Shown: piece by piece, positions 10,601 through 25,600 of the stretch
Layout of the letters: each line of letters starts with the position of its first letter
How positions within the stretch are numbered: the first letter of the stretch is position 1
Assembly (NCBI RefSeq): GCF_018873765.1
Contig: NC_057922.1
Location: forward strand, 17,125,563-17,189,562
Length of the DNA: 64,000 bases
Reading direction: 5' to 3'
Source of the DNA: Telopea speciosissima
Taxonomy: Eukaryota > Streptophyta > Magnoliopsida > Proteales > Proteaceae
Translations under genes and position numbers: made by a program
The notes under the pieces: generated by a model
What the model saw: only the letters and a program-made list of their open reading frames with translations
Database searches by the model: none
Told to the model about the DNA's origin: nothing

Positions 10601-13600
10601 CTAAGCATATGGGTACTTTTGCTAGACTGGGTTTCCAGGAGTATGTAGATGCAGAATGAATTGTTGATGGATTGAATAGCTGGTTACCTTTGTTGCTCTG
10701 TTTGATGACCAAATTCTTCTGTTCTTTTTCCCTTATTTGCATTCAGTAAATTGCAGGTAAAGTACCCTTTTGGATCCCAATGGATGCCATAGTTTAGGTT
10801 TCATTGAAACTGCTTTGATACTCATACCCACCTAATGACATAAAGTTGGTAGTATCTCATCCTGTATCCCTATCCATAATGCTCATGTAGTTGACTGCCA
10901 CCTCAATTACATTTGACTTCACTGCTTTGGCTTGAATGAATTTGTAATTGATGTCATTTTGTTTCTTTGGTGTCACTAATCCTCCAAATTAGAATATCAT
11001 GAAACCATAGTTACCAGGAACTTTTTTCCTAGTGATAGACGTTTAAGAAAACCTGATTTTAGGCATTTCCTGTTTCATTTTGAGGGGGTGTTTGCCCCTA
11101 AACAAGCCTGACCATCCATTTAAGGATAGTTTCCTATTTCTGTTACTCCTAGCATTTACTTCTTATTAGTTATTTGACTTATTTCTCTCTGTGGTGACTT
11201 TAGATCAAATTACTGTACTGTTTAACAAAGACCAAAACTTTTACTTTGCATTGCAAATGCTTAAAAAACCTCTAATGAATGGAATGACATGTTAGCCTTG
11301 AAGTTTTCCAAAACAAATACATATTGTAATATTTCTGTTCTTTGAGCATATTCTAATATAACTCTTCAATTGATATGTTTGTGTGTTTCTCAAACTATGT
11401 TAATGGTCAAGGCAGAGTAAGCCATTACCACAATATTTCCTGGGCAATGGCATTTCAATGTTATTTGTGATCTTATTTTACTTTCATCTCCCTAGATTTA
11501 TTTTTTTAAGATAAGTTACATTCTCTATTTCTTTGCTTCATCATCATTATGTTATAATTCTGTAGGATCCGGGAAGTCTCTTTTCTACATAAATAGGTGT
11601 GCCTTGCGAAGCGAAGCACATGTTTTTTTGTTTTTGAGTCAGCCAAAGAAAAATTTTTATAGAATCAATAAAAAAAAACTTTGGCAAATTACCATGCCGA
11701 GTAGGAATACAAGTCATAGAGGGGAGTAAAGAATTGGGATATTTTTCCCTTTCCATTATATGAATTATATCAGTCTTTTCATTTCCTTTTATTACAATTA
11801 TGGATATGCTTGGTTGCTTTCTAGAGAGTATAGGCAATGGATGCTTCCCTGTTGATTGAGACAAAGATGTCTTTTCAGAAGCTTTTTTTTAAGCCGCAAG
11901 CAGATGATAAACTAATGAGAGTAGATTAAGCCGGGTGCTTCTTTTATCCCCTTGGTACCGAAGGGCTGCTTGGAGGTATTCGGAGGGAGTACTTGAAGTT
12001 TGGACATTGTCACTTTTCCTGCCTTTTCATTTCCTTTTATGACAATTGCGTGCAATCTTGGTTGCTTTATGTAGAGTATAAATTATGGATGTTCAAAGTC
12101 GCTTATTTTTTTGGATATTGATTGTAAATGCCCTTTCTAAATTTTCTTTCTTTTGGTTATTCCCTCTATCCTACAATGGTTTTTCTCTTTGAAAATCCCC
12201 ATGTTTATTTAAGGGCTTAAGAATTACTGACACTCACTCTTTTCCAATATTCTTCTCTTATTTCTGAAATTCTGGAATCATACAATTAATGACAAGGGGC
12301 ATTATGTTAAGCTTATTAACACCCATTACTTGATTTGTACAATGTACACTCAATTATGGATGGACAAAATATAGACAAAGACTGGTCATTGTTGGATGGA
12401 TATTATTCTAACTATTATTATTATTTTTGGTTTTACTAATTGTCACAACTCACAAACAATTGTTAGTGACGATAGTATTTGTGGCAACCTTCCACACAGA
12501 AAACGACTGGAACCATGTGATACAGGAGTCCACACCCATATCATTGGTTGAGTTTCAGTCCGAATTTGGTTGGGCATTGTCTAGAGAGTATGTCCAAAAT
12601 TACAGGAAGTTAGAAGAAGGCCATTTGATTATGAATTGACATTTTTGTGATTCTATACTGGCTTGATTCACTTGTAAAGTAGTTGTTTTTATGGGCTGAA
12701 ATTTGTCGAGTGTGATTTATGGTCCTTTAGCATGTGGATCCACCCTCATTTATCTATTTCTGCCACATGGCAAAGAAGTGTGACCTTATGATGATACTAA
12801 ATGTCTAAATGTCAGTAACAGTTCCCCCTCCCCCCCCCCCCTCCCTTTTTATGATGGATGATTCTAATTATTATTGTTATTTTTCTTAACAGGAATGGGA
12901 TGGCTTGATGCTATCCACTTTTGCATTGGAGCAGCAGCTTCATATGGCAAGGCAAGAGCTGAGTCATGCTCTGTATCAGGTACTGTCCTTAGGCAGATAT
13001 ACACTAAACTTAGGACTGTGGTCTATCATATTTAGCTCTATGCTAGAGATTTTTGGGTGACTCTCATTTCATTATTCATTTTTAGTACCAAATCAAATAT
13101 TTTCCCCCAAAGTTATGTAGTTGCTTATTGCTGTTTTTATTTTAGCACATGGAGCGTATGTTATTCATCTTGTCTCATCATTGCGCATAAAATTTGAGAT
13201 GCTAGAGAGCATGCTCCTGATCTGAGGGATATGATCGGCTGGGTTTTTGAGATCTTGAGTATTATCCCATTGTTTCTCCAAGGAGCAGAAAATTGGCAAA
13301 AGCTATACTTCATGTATAAGAATAAGCTGAAGTGGTTGTTTATTATTTTAGCTCTTGTTCAGGGTCTGTGATAATGGAGTCAATTACTTCTGTTATTGCC
13401 CTGCTGAAGCCCCTTGTGCTTTCTCTATCTTACTTCCACTAGGTTCTCCTGTTGCCTGTTGCCTGTTGATAGAAAAAGAATTGTGACAGCAATGTGTCTG
13501 CATTGATTAGTCTGTTATGTTTTGACAGCATGATGCTGCTTGCCGTGTTATAGCAAGATTAAAGAAAGAAAGGGATGAGGCAAGATCGTTGTTGTCTCTG

Positions 13601-16600
13601 GCTGAAAGACAGATTCCTATTTCAGCCTCTGCTCCTGTGACAGCAAATGCTTTGGCTCTTAGCAACGGGAAAAGAGGTCTTGTTTTGCATGCATCTGAAT
13701 CAGTTCTAAATGCACTTAAATCTTGATATCTTAATGTGTTTCATACTTTCTTCCCTTCTTCCCAAACACAAACTTTGCTGCTTTTTTTTTTGGAATTTTT
13801 TATTTGTGCATGTATGCCTGCAGCTGCTGAGGATGAAGAGCTTGGCCCTGGGGGAAAGAGAATTCGGCCAGGTATTTCCTCTGGTATCATTGTAGAGCTG
13901 ACAGACTGCAATAGTGCACTCTCACAAGAGCGGAAAAAGCGGCAGGTATATTTTTATTTTTTGTTTGATAGGTTGAGGGTTTGTATTTAACAATAGTAGA
14001 CGAGGAAGGGTTTTGGACCATTGTTTGGCGTATGGACCTCAGATCTTATCACCTTATGAAGCTGGCATATTCAAAAGTGGCAGGTATTCTTTGTATTGCC
14101 GAAGGTGCTCTCTTGATACCCAAAAAGAGGAGGCAGGGAGCTACTTTGATGTGTATTGTTTTAAAAGAGAGTTAGGCTCCATCTGGTTACAAAGTGAACG
14201 GGATTTAAATTAAATGAAAAAGGAAAATGGAAAGTTTTGTAATAATGGTGTGACTAACTTAAAACTATTTCCAAATAAGGAAATTAAACTTTTCATCGAG
14301 ATTCCGTAGCCCCATCATATTTTCCTATCAAATCCATGGATTTGGTTGAAAGTAAAGTGCAATTTAATTAATAGATTTAGCAAGTTGTTGAGTTATAGAA
14401 TCATTGTTGGTAATGATTAGAAAAGTTCCTTTTCATTTTTTGTTTCAATTTGATTTTCCTTCACCTAGATTTAGTGATCAGGATTGGATCTGCCATATCA
14501 GCTGAGTTGACTTGCCTACCCAGTTGATGACTCGGTTGAAGTAGGTCTATATCTGCGTGAATTTAGACCAAGTCATCCGATTTATGACTGAGTTGTCTTG
14601 GGATCGTATTGAGAATTGGGATCAGCGGCGGCTGATCCGATCCCCGAGTCCAAGCCCTAAATCCCCATTCCTTTCACCTTATTTCCAACGAGGTTGGTGG
14701 ACAATTAGTCTCATTTTTTGCTGCCCTTCGATAAAGTCATTGGAATGAGTGGTGTGTCACTATTAAACTATTCTTTTGATTTATCAGTAATGAAATAACA
14801 TAATACTTTAGTTTTTGGGCATTCTTAATTGTATATGTTTTTCTTTCATTGCAGATTCCTCCAACATTGGCACCCGTTGATGCACTGGAGAGGTACACCC
14901 AGCTCTCCAGTCATCCCCTCCACAAAACTAGCAAGCCGGGTATATTATCTATTGATATTCATCCCTCTAAGGTATGAGTTTATACCAACCATCATATTTG
15001 TGCAATAGTCTTGCGTAGGAATGTAAAGGAGTGGCAGTTTCCTACTTTAAATCTGTATATTGTAGGAGATATCGATTTAACATCTGTCGGATATTGCAAA
15101 CCATTATTGAATTCAAATTCATTTAACATCTCAGATATCCGAAAATAATATTCACTTTGAATTATTAACTCCGATGTAAGAGAGTCTCTCATCTTTTTCC
15201 TCCTCAGATTAAACTGCGCTAGTGACTTATTTGGTCTTCTCCTCTGTTTCGTGAAAGGCATTAACAGAAGGATCCCAAATAATGACTAACATTCAGAAAT
15301 TGAATTAACAAAACCCACCAAACTCAGTTACAGAGACTGCTGAAACCATATTTGAGAATGAAAATAGAAGCTTTGTTACATGATAAAAGAAAGGGAGAAT
15401 GTTCTCTGTGCCGGGGGCGCAGGCTGCGCCCAGACACATGGGGTGGGTACAATGACCATCCTGCCCCCCTGAATGGTAGGCCCATGTGTCTGGGTGCAGG
15501 CTGCGCTGCGGCACAGAGAACATCAGCCCTAAAAGAAAATAGAAAAGGAGCAAACTGTCCCTTACATAGAATACATAAACAAAGAAAAGAGGATGGGCTA
15601 CCCAAGGATTTATATTGGGTATCATAACGGAAGGGTGATTTTAAGAGGTGTAGCTTATCATATCAGAGAGACACAAGATACGTTAAAGATACACGTGGAA
15701 ATGGTCAAGAAACACAGAAATGCACAGGATGCATGCAAAGTACAGTTAAAGCATAAAACACTATAAACATAGTTGTCACGGTGGCATGGCGGTCCAAGGC
15801 GGTGGAGGCCTGTCTAAGTGCTTAGGCGATGAAGCCCCCGCCTAAGCGGTAAAGGCGGTCTAGTGCTAGTTTTCCCCCTCCCCCCTGACACTCAATACAT
15901 GATGGCATGATGCATCATAGTATCATACCTTATATCATTAAAGATTAAATTTAAGCCACCTCAAGTCATCAAAATGAAAAATCATACATGATACATCAAA
16001 ATTCAGAAACATCAAACATCATAGAAGAAGAAGATGAAGCAGGCAACAATTAACCAAGCCAAAAGAAAAAAAAAAAAGAAGCAGCAGCATCAGGAGTCAG
16101 TGAGTTACAATAATGTAGTCCTAGATAGGTAGGAGACCTACTAGGAGCCAAACAACAGGATCAAATAACAAAAACGGCTGCTGGTTCTAATGGACAGCCT
16201 TGGGATTTAGGTCAATTCCTAGGGTTTGGGTTGGATATTGGGAAAGGAGTTTATAGGGTATTAATGGGCAGGTCTAGGGGGTCAATATGGTATCAAAAGG
16301 TTAGGGTTTGGATGAGTTTTGAAATTCTGCAATTTTGGGCAGAATTGAATTTTAGGGTTTTGGGTTTGGGTTTTAATGGAGCAAGGAGATGAAGGGGTTA
16401 GAGTGGGAGTTTGGGGTTGAAACTTGGACCGAGTGTCAACAATGATGTAAGGGATGTATGCTGAAAGTTTGGTTTGAAACTGATGGACAGATTCGAAGTT
16501 ATGGAGGTTTCCTAGTAGAAGTAGGAGAGAGGGATAAAACTGTAATTTCAGACAATCGGCTGGGTGGATGGTGTTGAAATTTGAATCGAGTCTCTCTTAG

Positions 16601-19600
16601 GGTTTGAGGAAGACTCGATCAAATTTTTAGCAGGTTCTAATGGTTAGATTTGGCTGGGTAGAATTCTCACGAAAATCACCTTGCATGTGACCTTCTAGAA
16701 GGAAGAAGAATAGTTGCAGAATTTCTTACTTGTTGCAGGTCTTCAATGGCAGCAGCTTTGAAGATGAACAATGGGGTCTCCCGATCTTCACGATGCAAGG
16801 AGTCGATTGGAGGTCCACCAATCCCTTCCACCTTGAGATCCACATCGATATACACTCACAAAGAGCAGCAACAATGGCAGCAAGCATAAAGCTAATTTTT
16901 ATTAATCAAATTCGTATTCAATGCTGACCTCCCTTACAAACTTATATAGAAGACTCAAAAATAGACTTAGACACTACAAAGGAATGGCCTAACCCAATCC
17001 TTAACCTATTAGCTAACTTAAACTGACTAGGAAACTGAAATAGACTCAAAATAGAGTCCTAATCCAGACCAACTAAACAACTAAAAGAAAAACTAATAAA
17101 ATCACTTAAATTGAACCATTGGTTGAACCGGTTCAATTTAAAACACCAAATAAAAAGCTTAGTATGGAAATAAAACTAAGTATGGGAGCTAATCCCGTAT
17201 GCAACCTATTTACCCATATTTTAGGCCCATAAAAGTGGCCTATTACATTAGAAACCCATGGGATCAAAGGCCCTACATGTATCTGACCCAACCCTAGACT
17301 TATTCCCAATAAAAGAAGCCCAGTTTGGTGATAAATCTGCATCATACAGAGAATAAGAAGGCTAGAAGCAGTTAACTGCTTAACCAAGCAAAAAAAAAAA
17401 AAAACAAACAACAACATACGTTACAGACTACAACAGTTAATCAAGCAAAAAAAAAAACAGCAGTAGGCGTGAATTTTTTTTACAAATAAAAAGGAAAACA
17501 TAGAAGTTACCAATCAAATAGCAGTTAATCAAGCAAAAAAAAAAAAAAAAAAAAGAAGCAGCAGTAGTAGGCATTACAGAATACAGAGAAGAAGAAGCAT
17601 AGAAGTTACCAAGAAAAAAAAAAAAAGTGAAGCAGTAGCAGGCGTTACAGACTACAGAGAAGAAGAAAAAGAAACAATCAAACAGCAGTTAATCAAAGGT
17701 GGGAGGAAGCAGGCGTTAAAATAAAAAAAAAAGAAAGGAAAACAGAGAAGTAGAAGAAGAAGAATACTAGGGAGTAGGGATTTACTTTGCCGGAGCCGGA
17801 AAGGTAGGAGGAAGCTTCGCCTGAGTGTAGTTGCTGACTTCTTGTTGCCGGAATAGCAGAGACTGAGTGTGAGACACTGCTGGAACTGGAAGGTCGCATA
17901 ACCTTTTGTGTTACAAAAAAAGAAAAGAAAGGGAAAACAGAGAAGTAGAAGAAGACTAGGGAGTAGGGACTTACCTTGCTGGCATAGTTGTCACCGCGTC
18001 TTGGCAACCCAAGGTGCTGGAGAGGGTCCAAAACAAGGCGACACCAATCAGGCGGGCAAGTCGTCCAAGGCGCCCGCCTAGGCGCTCAAGTCCACCAAGA
18101 CGCTTGGACGCCTAGGCAGCGCCTTGACAACTATGCTTGCTGGAGCCGGAAAGGTAGGAGGAAGCTTCGTCTGACTGCCTGAGTCGAGTTGTTGTTGCCG
18201 GAATAGCAGAGATTGAGTGTGAGACTACCGGAACTGGAAGAGTCGAGTTGCTTTTGCGCAAAGAGGACTCGTGGGTTTTAGACTTTTAGTGTCTTTCTGA
18301 GAAGTTTTAGCCTTTTAAGTTTTAGGGATTTTAGGTTTTTTAGTTTTAAAGGTTATTTATCCCATGTAGCAGCATACATGAAATGCATATACACCAACCA
18401 ATAAAAATTAAACAAAAAGAATAAAATAGAATGCATGAAAAAAAATCAAAAAACAAAACCACACTCAAGATTGGCATCCGACTTGACCCCATGGCGCACC
18501 AAGGTGTCGCTTTAATCGCCTTGGCAACGTCTAGGTGGTCAAGTCGGTCGCCATTCATGACTCTTGTTGAGCGCAGCCATGCTTAGTGCCTGCATTTCCA
18601 CCTGGATGCCAAGGCGGTTTGTAGGCGACGCCTTGACAACTATGACTATAAATAAGCAATCTGTAAAATATATCGTGTATAAAAAAAAATAACAGCTTTA
18701 AGACGCAAACACTATAAATAAACGATATGTATAATATATCATTTATAAAAATGAGAACAAAGTACGATGAGACAATTGTATTCAATTGATTATATTATAT
18801 ATGAATGATGAGGTCTTTTACATGTATCAATAGTCTATACCATAGAGAGCTGAGGGCTGGTTCAAACTCGGAGTTGAAAGTGGTCTCAAGTAAAGGTGCA
18901 ACTAAGATGATGTTGTGCACAGACCGAACATATGTGCAATACAAAAAGTACAAAAATTGAAAGAAAAACAAATAGCAATGTCTCCATAATGCGATTATTG
19001 AATAATATCGGGCCGTATCGATTAGTATCAAGCCATATTGACCTGTATCAGGTTGTATCGACCAATAAAATGCGAGACATTTTTTTAATTAATAAAGTGA
19101 TGCAGGTGCACTGTCTTGGACCGACCCAAACCCATTTCGATATCCATGTGAAGATGAACTGGGTCCATGGGTTTTTTGGTTCAGTAGGATAATTAATTTA
19201 TTAGGGTTTTTAATTAGTTGGGAATTATCTTGTAATCTTCTATTTTATTAAATTTAAGAGGTTAATTAGTGATAGATTTACATTAGGAATTTATTTTAGT
19301 TTTAGATTTAGATTCTGAGTTTTATTTTCTGTAAATACTATCTTGTAAGCAACGAAGCAGCAGATTTTCTGTAAATACTATCCATGTGAAGATGAACTGG
19401 GTCCATGGGTTTTTTGGTTCAGTAGGATAATTAATTTATTAGGGTTTTTAATTAGTTGGGAACTATCTTTTAATCTTCTATTTTATTAAATTTAATAGGT
19501 TAATTATTGATAGATTTACATTAGGAATTTATTTTAGTTTTAGATTTAGATTATGAGTTTTGTTTTCTGTAAATACTATCTTGTAAGCAACGAAGCAGCA

Positions 19601-22600
19601 GATTTGAATGAAAAGTTTTTTGGTTTAGTTACCAGGTTGGTACTAACAAGGTCGTGTGACCTCTCTCTATCTCTCTCTCTTTCTTCCTCCTTCGTTTCTG
19701 GTTTCTCCCCTGTTTCTGACGGTACCAGCAGTGTCCCTTGTTGGCTATCGATCTCTATTCCCTTTCTCCCGTGCTCTCTCAAATTTGGGTCGGAGATTAC
19801 CCTGCCCTGGGCAATCAAACCCTTACAGCCTCTCAGTAAAAATCCCCTCCTGCTGTGAGAATTGAAGTCTGCAACTCAGGTTGGCACAAGCTACCGAGCA
19901 GATCTGGTTTCAAGTCTTTCCTGCTCCTCTTCTGCTAGTTTATTCCAGCCGATTATTTGTGCCTTTGAGAGCCCATGGAGTATGGTTGCTACTCCCTGAA
20001 TTTTAGGATGGAACACCCTCAGACGAGAGAGATCTCGACAGAAGATTGAAACCTGCCTTCCACCTGGTTTTGTTGGCTGAAGGTTGAAGACAACCTCACG
20101 GTTGTGCTTCTAATTCTGTTTTTATATATTTGTTTCCCAAATATACCCCTTCCCTTATTGGTAATTCTTGTTTCATCCTTATTTTATCCTAAGGTCAACA
20201 TTACCCCTATCCTTTAATTCTTAATCCACATCATATCCTCCCCACTTTGTCTACCAGATTTCTCCCTAAAGATTCTAGGTAATTTACCAAACTGCCACCA
20301 CCCCTTGTAAACATTGAAATTTTTACTCTTCTGCCACTTAATGTTGGATTTGAGTGCTTCTTTGCTTGGATGGGCCCACAAGCAACCTGATAAAGGGTTA
20401 TTCCAACCCAGGTCTGCAATCTAAAGTATCGTATTGGTACCTTAAAGATACGATACGTATCGGTAAGTATCAATAAGCATCGGCAGATATTTAAAACCTT
20501 GGGGCTACCACCAAAAGAGAGCTCAAACAAAGACAGGTAGATCTAAACACGACCTGAACTAATCCATAGGAGAACGTAATTTCCAGCTTAGGGCCTAGTT
20601 ATGTAGTATGTACCAGCCTGCGTAAAGGATATCCCATCTTAAAAAACAATGGGGCTTGATGCTCTTTATTGTGCTAATAATGATCACCTACATAGTTGTC
20701 CTGGCGTCTGGGCTGCTCAACGCATTGGAAGCGGCCTGGACGCAAAGCGACATCAACTAAGTGACCAAGGCACCTGGACACCAAGGTGACACCTTGACAA
20801 CTATGCTCCTCTGGTGAAAGGTGCCAAGGTACTCCCAGAATCATCATCGCCAAAGCAGCTCTACTCATAATGATGTTTGAAAATCTAGATTATGATCTCA
20901 GATGCAAGCAGGCCCAATGATCAAATCTGTGATCGTATTTGAGATAAAGGAAGCAAATGTGTTGTTAAGGGAAGAAATCAGATCGATGAAGGGGAGGAAA
21001 AATAGATAGGATCGATCTCCTTGGGAGGAAGAAGGGACAAGAAAAAAAACAAAAGAGAAGAGAAGAAATAAGGCATGGGGATATCAATCCCATATGCATT
21101 ACCCAACAGTACCAAAACTCTTTAACAAAACTCATATTCTTTACTCAAATCATCTGCAGTTGATTGGTGCTGTATTACATATACAAAGACCTAAAATTCT
21201 TAATTTGACTCATAAAATGACTCCTAATCAGTCTAACACACTCAATAAAGTAAATAAACTCAAGACATAACTCTATCTAACTATCAAATATACTAATCTA
21301 ACTCAAATACTTAACTACTAATCCCGTGTACTAACTTTATGCCCACTTTATGGGCTTATAAATTAGGCTCATTACAATGTAACCCAAAGAAATAAAAGGC
21401 CTAACCTGTATAATATAACTATCTAACGGGCAATTTCATCCCGTTGGACTGACACGAACACCTTATGGGCCTCCCAAGCTTGCACATAGGCCTCCATGCG
21501 GGATTAATGTCCAATGCAACTGCATCAACTCATCTTCCTCAAAACAATTTCTTCTTCACATGATGGTAGGATTGAAAGAGTAAGGGTGAGGAAAGAGTAA
21601 GGGTGAGGGTTTATGGCTGAACTTGTAGGTTTAACTGTTGAAGAGAAGAAACAAATTATGGCTTACAACTGTTGGTTGAAAGGAGTGGGGATTTGGTTTT
21701 AGCTTCTATGTAGTAATACAATCATGCCCTTCTTTTTTCTCATTTACCTCTTTTAATAATACTACAAGTTATAATAATGGATTCACATAGAGGATAAGGC
21801 TCAGAGTTGATATTAGTGGAGCAAATACTCTTCTGTCCGAATTCGTATCATATTAATAAACAGATTGTCCGAATTTGTATTCTTTATCTGATTCTTCGAA
21901 TAAAGATATAAACGGATTCAAATGCAGATTTTGGAATCTGAACTATCCATTTGCTTCTCTAGTCATGCATGTTAGGATCTGCATTGTGCATCTTGGCAAC
22001 ACTTTTGCCTGTCTATGTAGATTAGGGATTTTTAAATACATAAATAGATTGAAAGTAGGTTAGTACATTATTAAATTTCTCTGTATCAGTGCCAGCCATT
22101 TTTTCAGACATTGGAACAAGTAGTCTGGAGAAAATATTGGCTATCTAATCAAGTTGCCTTTGTTTGATTTCTTTCATTATCTTTGTTTGGTTTTGCAATT
22201 AATTTTCTGTTTTCCCTTGTTGTACAAGACTCATCAGTGTTGTTTCCTTGGCTGGCTAACAGGACGTGATTGCAACTGGTGGTGTTGACACCAATGCTGT
22301 TATATTTGACCATGCATCTGGTCAGATCTTGTCTACACTCAGTGGCCATTCTAAGAAGGTATTGTTTCTCACATTGGTTTAATTGCTGGAGTTTGTCTTC
22401 CAATCCCAGTCGCTAGTTTGACAAGACTTAGTTTCTTTTATAGGTTACCTGTGTCAAGTTTGTACCTCGGGACGAACTTTTTATTACTGGTTCAGCTGAT
22501 AAAGTAAGCATTCAGAAACTTTGAACATACTAGTAGCTATAATTATTACTTTTCTGTTAGTCTTCATTATTTTTATTGTAGGAAATAGAATTGTTTATTG

Positions 22601-25600
22601 GGACTGAATTATGATATCTTGCACTGCACTGTGAAAGAGATGGGACCTCCAGAGTGAATGCTTTGCTCCTGATGTTCTTTTCCTTTGTTTTCCTCATCCA
22701 CCATTACAGATCTTGCACATATTGTTGTTGAGTCCTCATTCTGGAATTGCTGCCTCAGTGATTTGATATTTCACAATGAAAAGTGTTTTAGTTGATATGC
22801 TGCATGAGATGACCACGCTAATTGTTTGTGAGAAGATAAATTCTGCTTAATAGACAGAAGCTCAATAAAATGGAAATGTATATACTAACGTGCTCTGCTG
22901 GTTCTTCCTTTTATCTAGTTGAACAAGTATGCTGTAGATAGCCTTGGTGTCTATGGAGAGATTGAGGAAAACTTGGGTTTAATATCACCTATATAATGTT
23001 TTGGATAAATTACTTGAGCACCGCAAGATTCATGCACAATATATTTTTTTCTTTTTCTTTTTCTTTTTTTTGGGGAGGGGAGGGGTCTAACACCACTTGG
23101 TTATCCAATGTATTCCTTAACAAGGTATTTATCTCAACGGCGTCAAAATGGCTATGGAGAGGTCAAACTCAGTGGCTCTGCCTATCTGATTCAGTATATT
23201 TCTTTCCCATTCAGTTCTTGCAATATCTAAATCTAAGTATGCAGTCACCATCACCTCCTTATAACACTATTAACTTCAATTTCGGTTGGTGTTCTTTGGG
23301 AATAGCAGCAATCTGGCAATGAATAGTGTGAAGAGATTTATTAGGGGAGTGGTTGAGGATTCCTTGGGACCATTGGTGATAGGGATTCTAGCTTTTCAGG
23401 ATAAAATCTTACTTTTCAGTTTTAGATGGGCATACTGTTCGAAGATTTGAAACTTGTGGCAGGGGAGACCTTATGTGAAAAGGGATGCCACAAGGTTACC
23501 CTTTTTTTTGGATAAGAAAGGTTATGCAAATATTTGATCATTCAGTAACAAACTTTCATCCAAAAATTTGAATAGAAGTAGAAATAGAAGAAGAAGATAA
23601 CTGCCTATGGTTCCTAAGCAATCCCCTCAGAAGTTGAAAGCAATAACGTGAGAATAATTTTCCAAAGCTTTGTCTAAATTTTCCATCCATTGTTATGAAT
23701 TTAAGTAAAACTCTTCACAGTTCACAGATCCTTTCGTACCCCGGCAAAACTACTACTTCTAAAATAAAAATCCTGTTGAAGTCTCATTTTTGTGAGTATT
23801 TTTCACGAGACATACTAGATCTTAGTTTTGTTGGAAGATACCTGAATTACCTTTGGAAATCAGCCAAAGTGGAAAAACCTCGACCCTGAAAAGTCAGCCT
23901 GAAGAAAAGTTGATGGAAGCAGTACCTAGGTTTGGGCATATAGGAGTAAAGTAAATATAAACACGGCGTAACTAAAAATTGATGACCCAAAACTAGCCCA
24001 ATAATACCAAATTTGACTAGCCTAAAGTTAAGAACGCTTGGTCTAAATTGGGAAAGTCTTTTTCTTTCTTCCGTTTTTTTTTTAAAATAAAGTGACAAAA
24101 GGACAGTTTGGGCTAAATAATCCAGCTGCTTAACTTTTTACCCTTTTGATGATGTGTATATGGCAATGGTTAGTAGAAACAACCATCGTGGGCCCTAGAT
24201 GTCAGTTCCCTTATATAAATATTTCTCTGCCATAACAGTAGTGATAGATGGTTAATAGACATATATTAAGACATCTAATAGGTTTTCTTCCTCTTACCAC
24301 TCAAAATCCGTCAAACCTCCTGGAGGCCAAGGTTCCAAGATGAACTTGAGGTGGAGATGGACACAAGAAACAAATGGCCATCTTTTTGGAAATTGAGTGG
24401 ATTCTAGTGATAGGTTTCTAGGTTGTGTCATCACCAATGATCCTCCTAGAATCTTATATTTTTCCACTTCACGATCTCTACAGACCTGCGTTGAAATCAG
24501 TTTGCAAGAATAGAATGGTAAAAAACTGTCAGGAATTGGAACGTCCATTTCTTGTTTTAACACGTGAAAGGCATCCAGCCATTCAAGAGACGGAAATGGA
24601 AAACAAATTTTAAAAACAAAAAAGTGAAAGAAAATGAGAGAGAGATTGCACAATGTCTTTAATGCATAGTTCGAAATTTTGACACGAAACAAATGGCATG
24701 CGAGAGATTGGACAATGTCTTCAATGTTTTTATTTTTTTTCACCAAATGGATCTTTTTTTGGTGCACATTCGATGTATATATCAGTTTCAACCAGGGTCG
24801 AAATCCCAGTCAAACCAAAATCGTGAACCTTGATTTAATGGTATGTAAATGTATGAATTCATAATGAGTGTCTATTATATGTATTGGATAGATGGATGGA
24901 TGGTGTAATAGCGTACGTATAATAATATATGGAAATCCCCTTAAACAATAAATTAGAAAAATATATCAGCTATGACCTGTAAGGGGTTGTACTATGAAAA
25001 TGGTTCTTGAAATCCATAGACTACTCTTTAAATTTTTTGTTCAGATATTACTTTTTGGGAATGTTTTTAGTTACTTCACTATTCTTGAGTTCTTGAACAT
25101 AGTCAAACAATAAAGTGAGTGGTTAGAAAGGTTTGATTTCATCAAATAGAACCATCACCCCCACCCCCCCCCCCCACCCCCCCATGTTAATAATAGATGT
25201 TGCTCAATGTTTAATTTATATTGGATTCATTTTAAGTCTCAACCACTATTTGATTCTTTTTTTCACTGCATTGCAGACGGTTCGGCTATGGCAAGGATCT
25301 GAAAATGGAAACTACAATTGCCAGCACATCTTGAAGGATCATAATTCAGAGGTTGAATTTTTTCTTCCTCGTAGCCATGTTAGATACTTTGATTGGTTGT
25401 TCAATGCTAAGATTGTCATATGGTTGTAGCGTAAAAGATCATCAGTTTCAACCTCTTAAACCAAACCAGGTGTTGGACCGTCTGGCTTGGTGGCTGGCGG
25501 CTTTACAGTCCAATCAAATATTTAAGTGTTTATAAGATATATTTTATTTGGCTATGCTCCTTTCTGTCTTGTTTGGTTAGAAGTGGTTGGGTTTCCACGT

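Larger units (their letters stand above)
14972..22262 (+). other. PRP19 intron 8 (7.3 kb), transposon-rich
   Basis: The largest intron of the gene, lying between the exons that encode [10 protein letters not shown] and [10 protein letters not shown]. It holds the foldback MITE at 15399, four copies of the CATAGTTGTC family, LTR-like blocks at about 16840-17345, 19098-20233 and 20871-21527, several poly-A runs and two local duplications. Splicing still joins in frame. Confidence 0.85.

Noticed and set aside
11547-11864. 105-codon minus ORF that at first looked organelle-like
   Set aside because: I could not match it to any plastid or mitochondrial gene, and it lies in PRP19 intron 4.
13736-14213. 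ORFs running from PRP19 exon 7 into intron 7
   Set aside because: Shadows or read-through of the real exon at 13824-13945; the donor at 13946 joins in frame to 14855.
19098-20233. Solo LTR with defined target duplication
   Set aside because: Flanks TAAAG and TATCC differ; kept only as an LTR-like block.
20871-21527. Perfect ACTCA target duplication around the minus LTR-like block
   Set aside because: The left ACTCA is three bases outside the apparent terminus, so the match may be chance.
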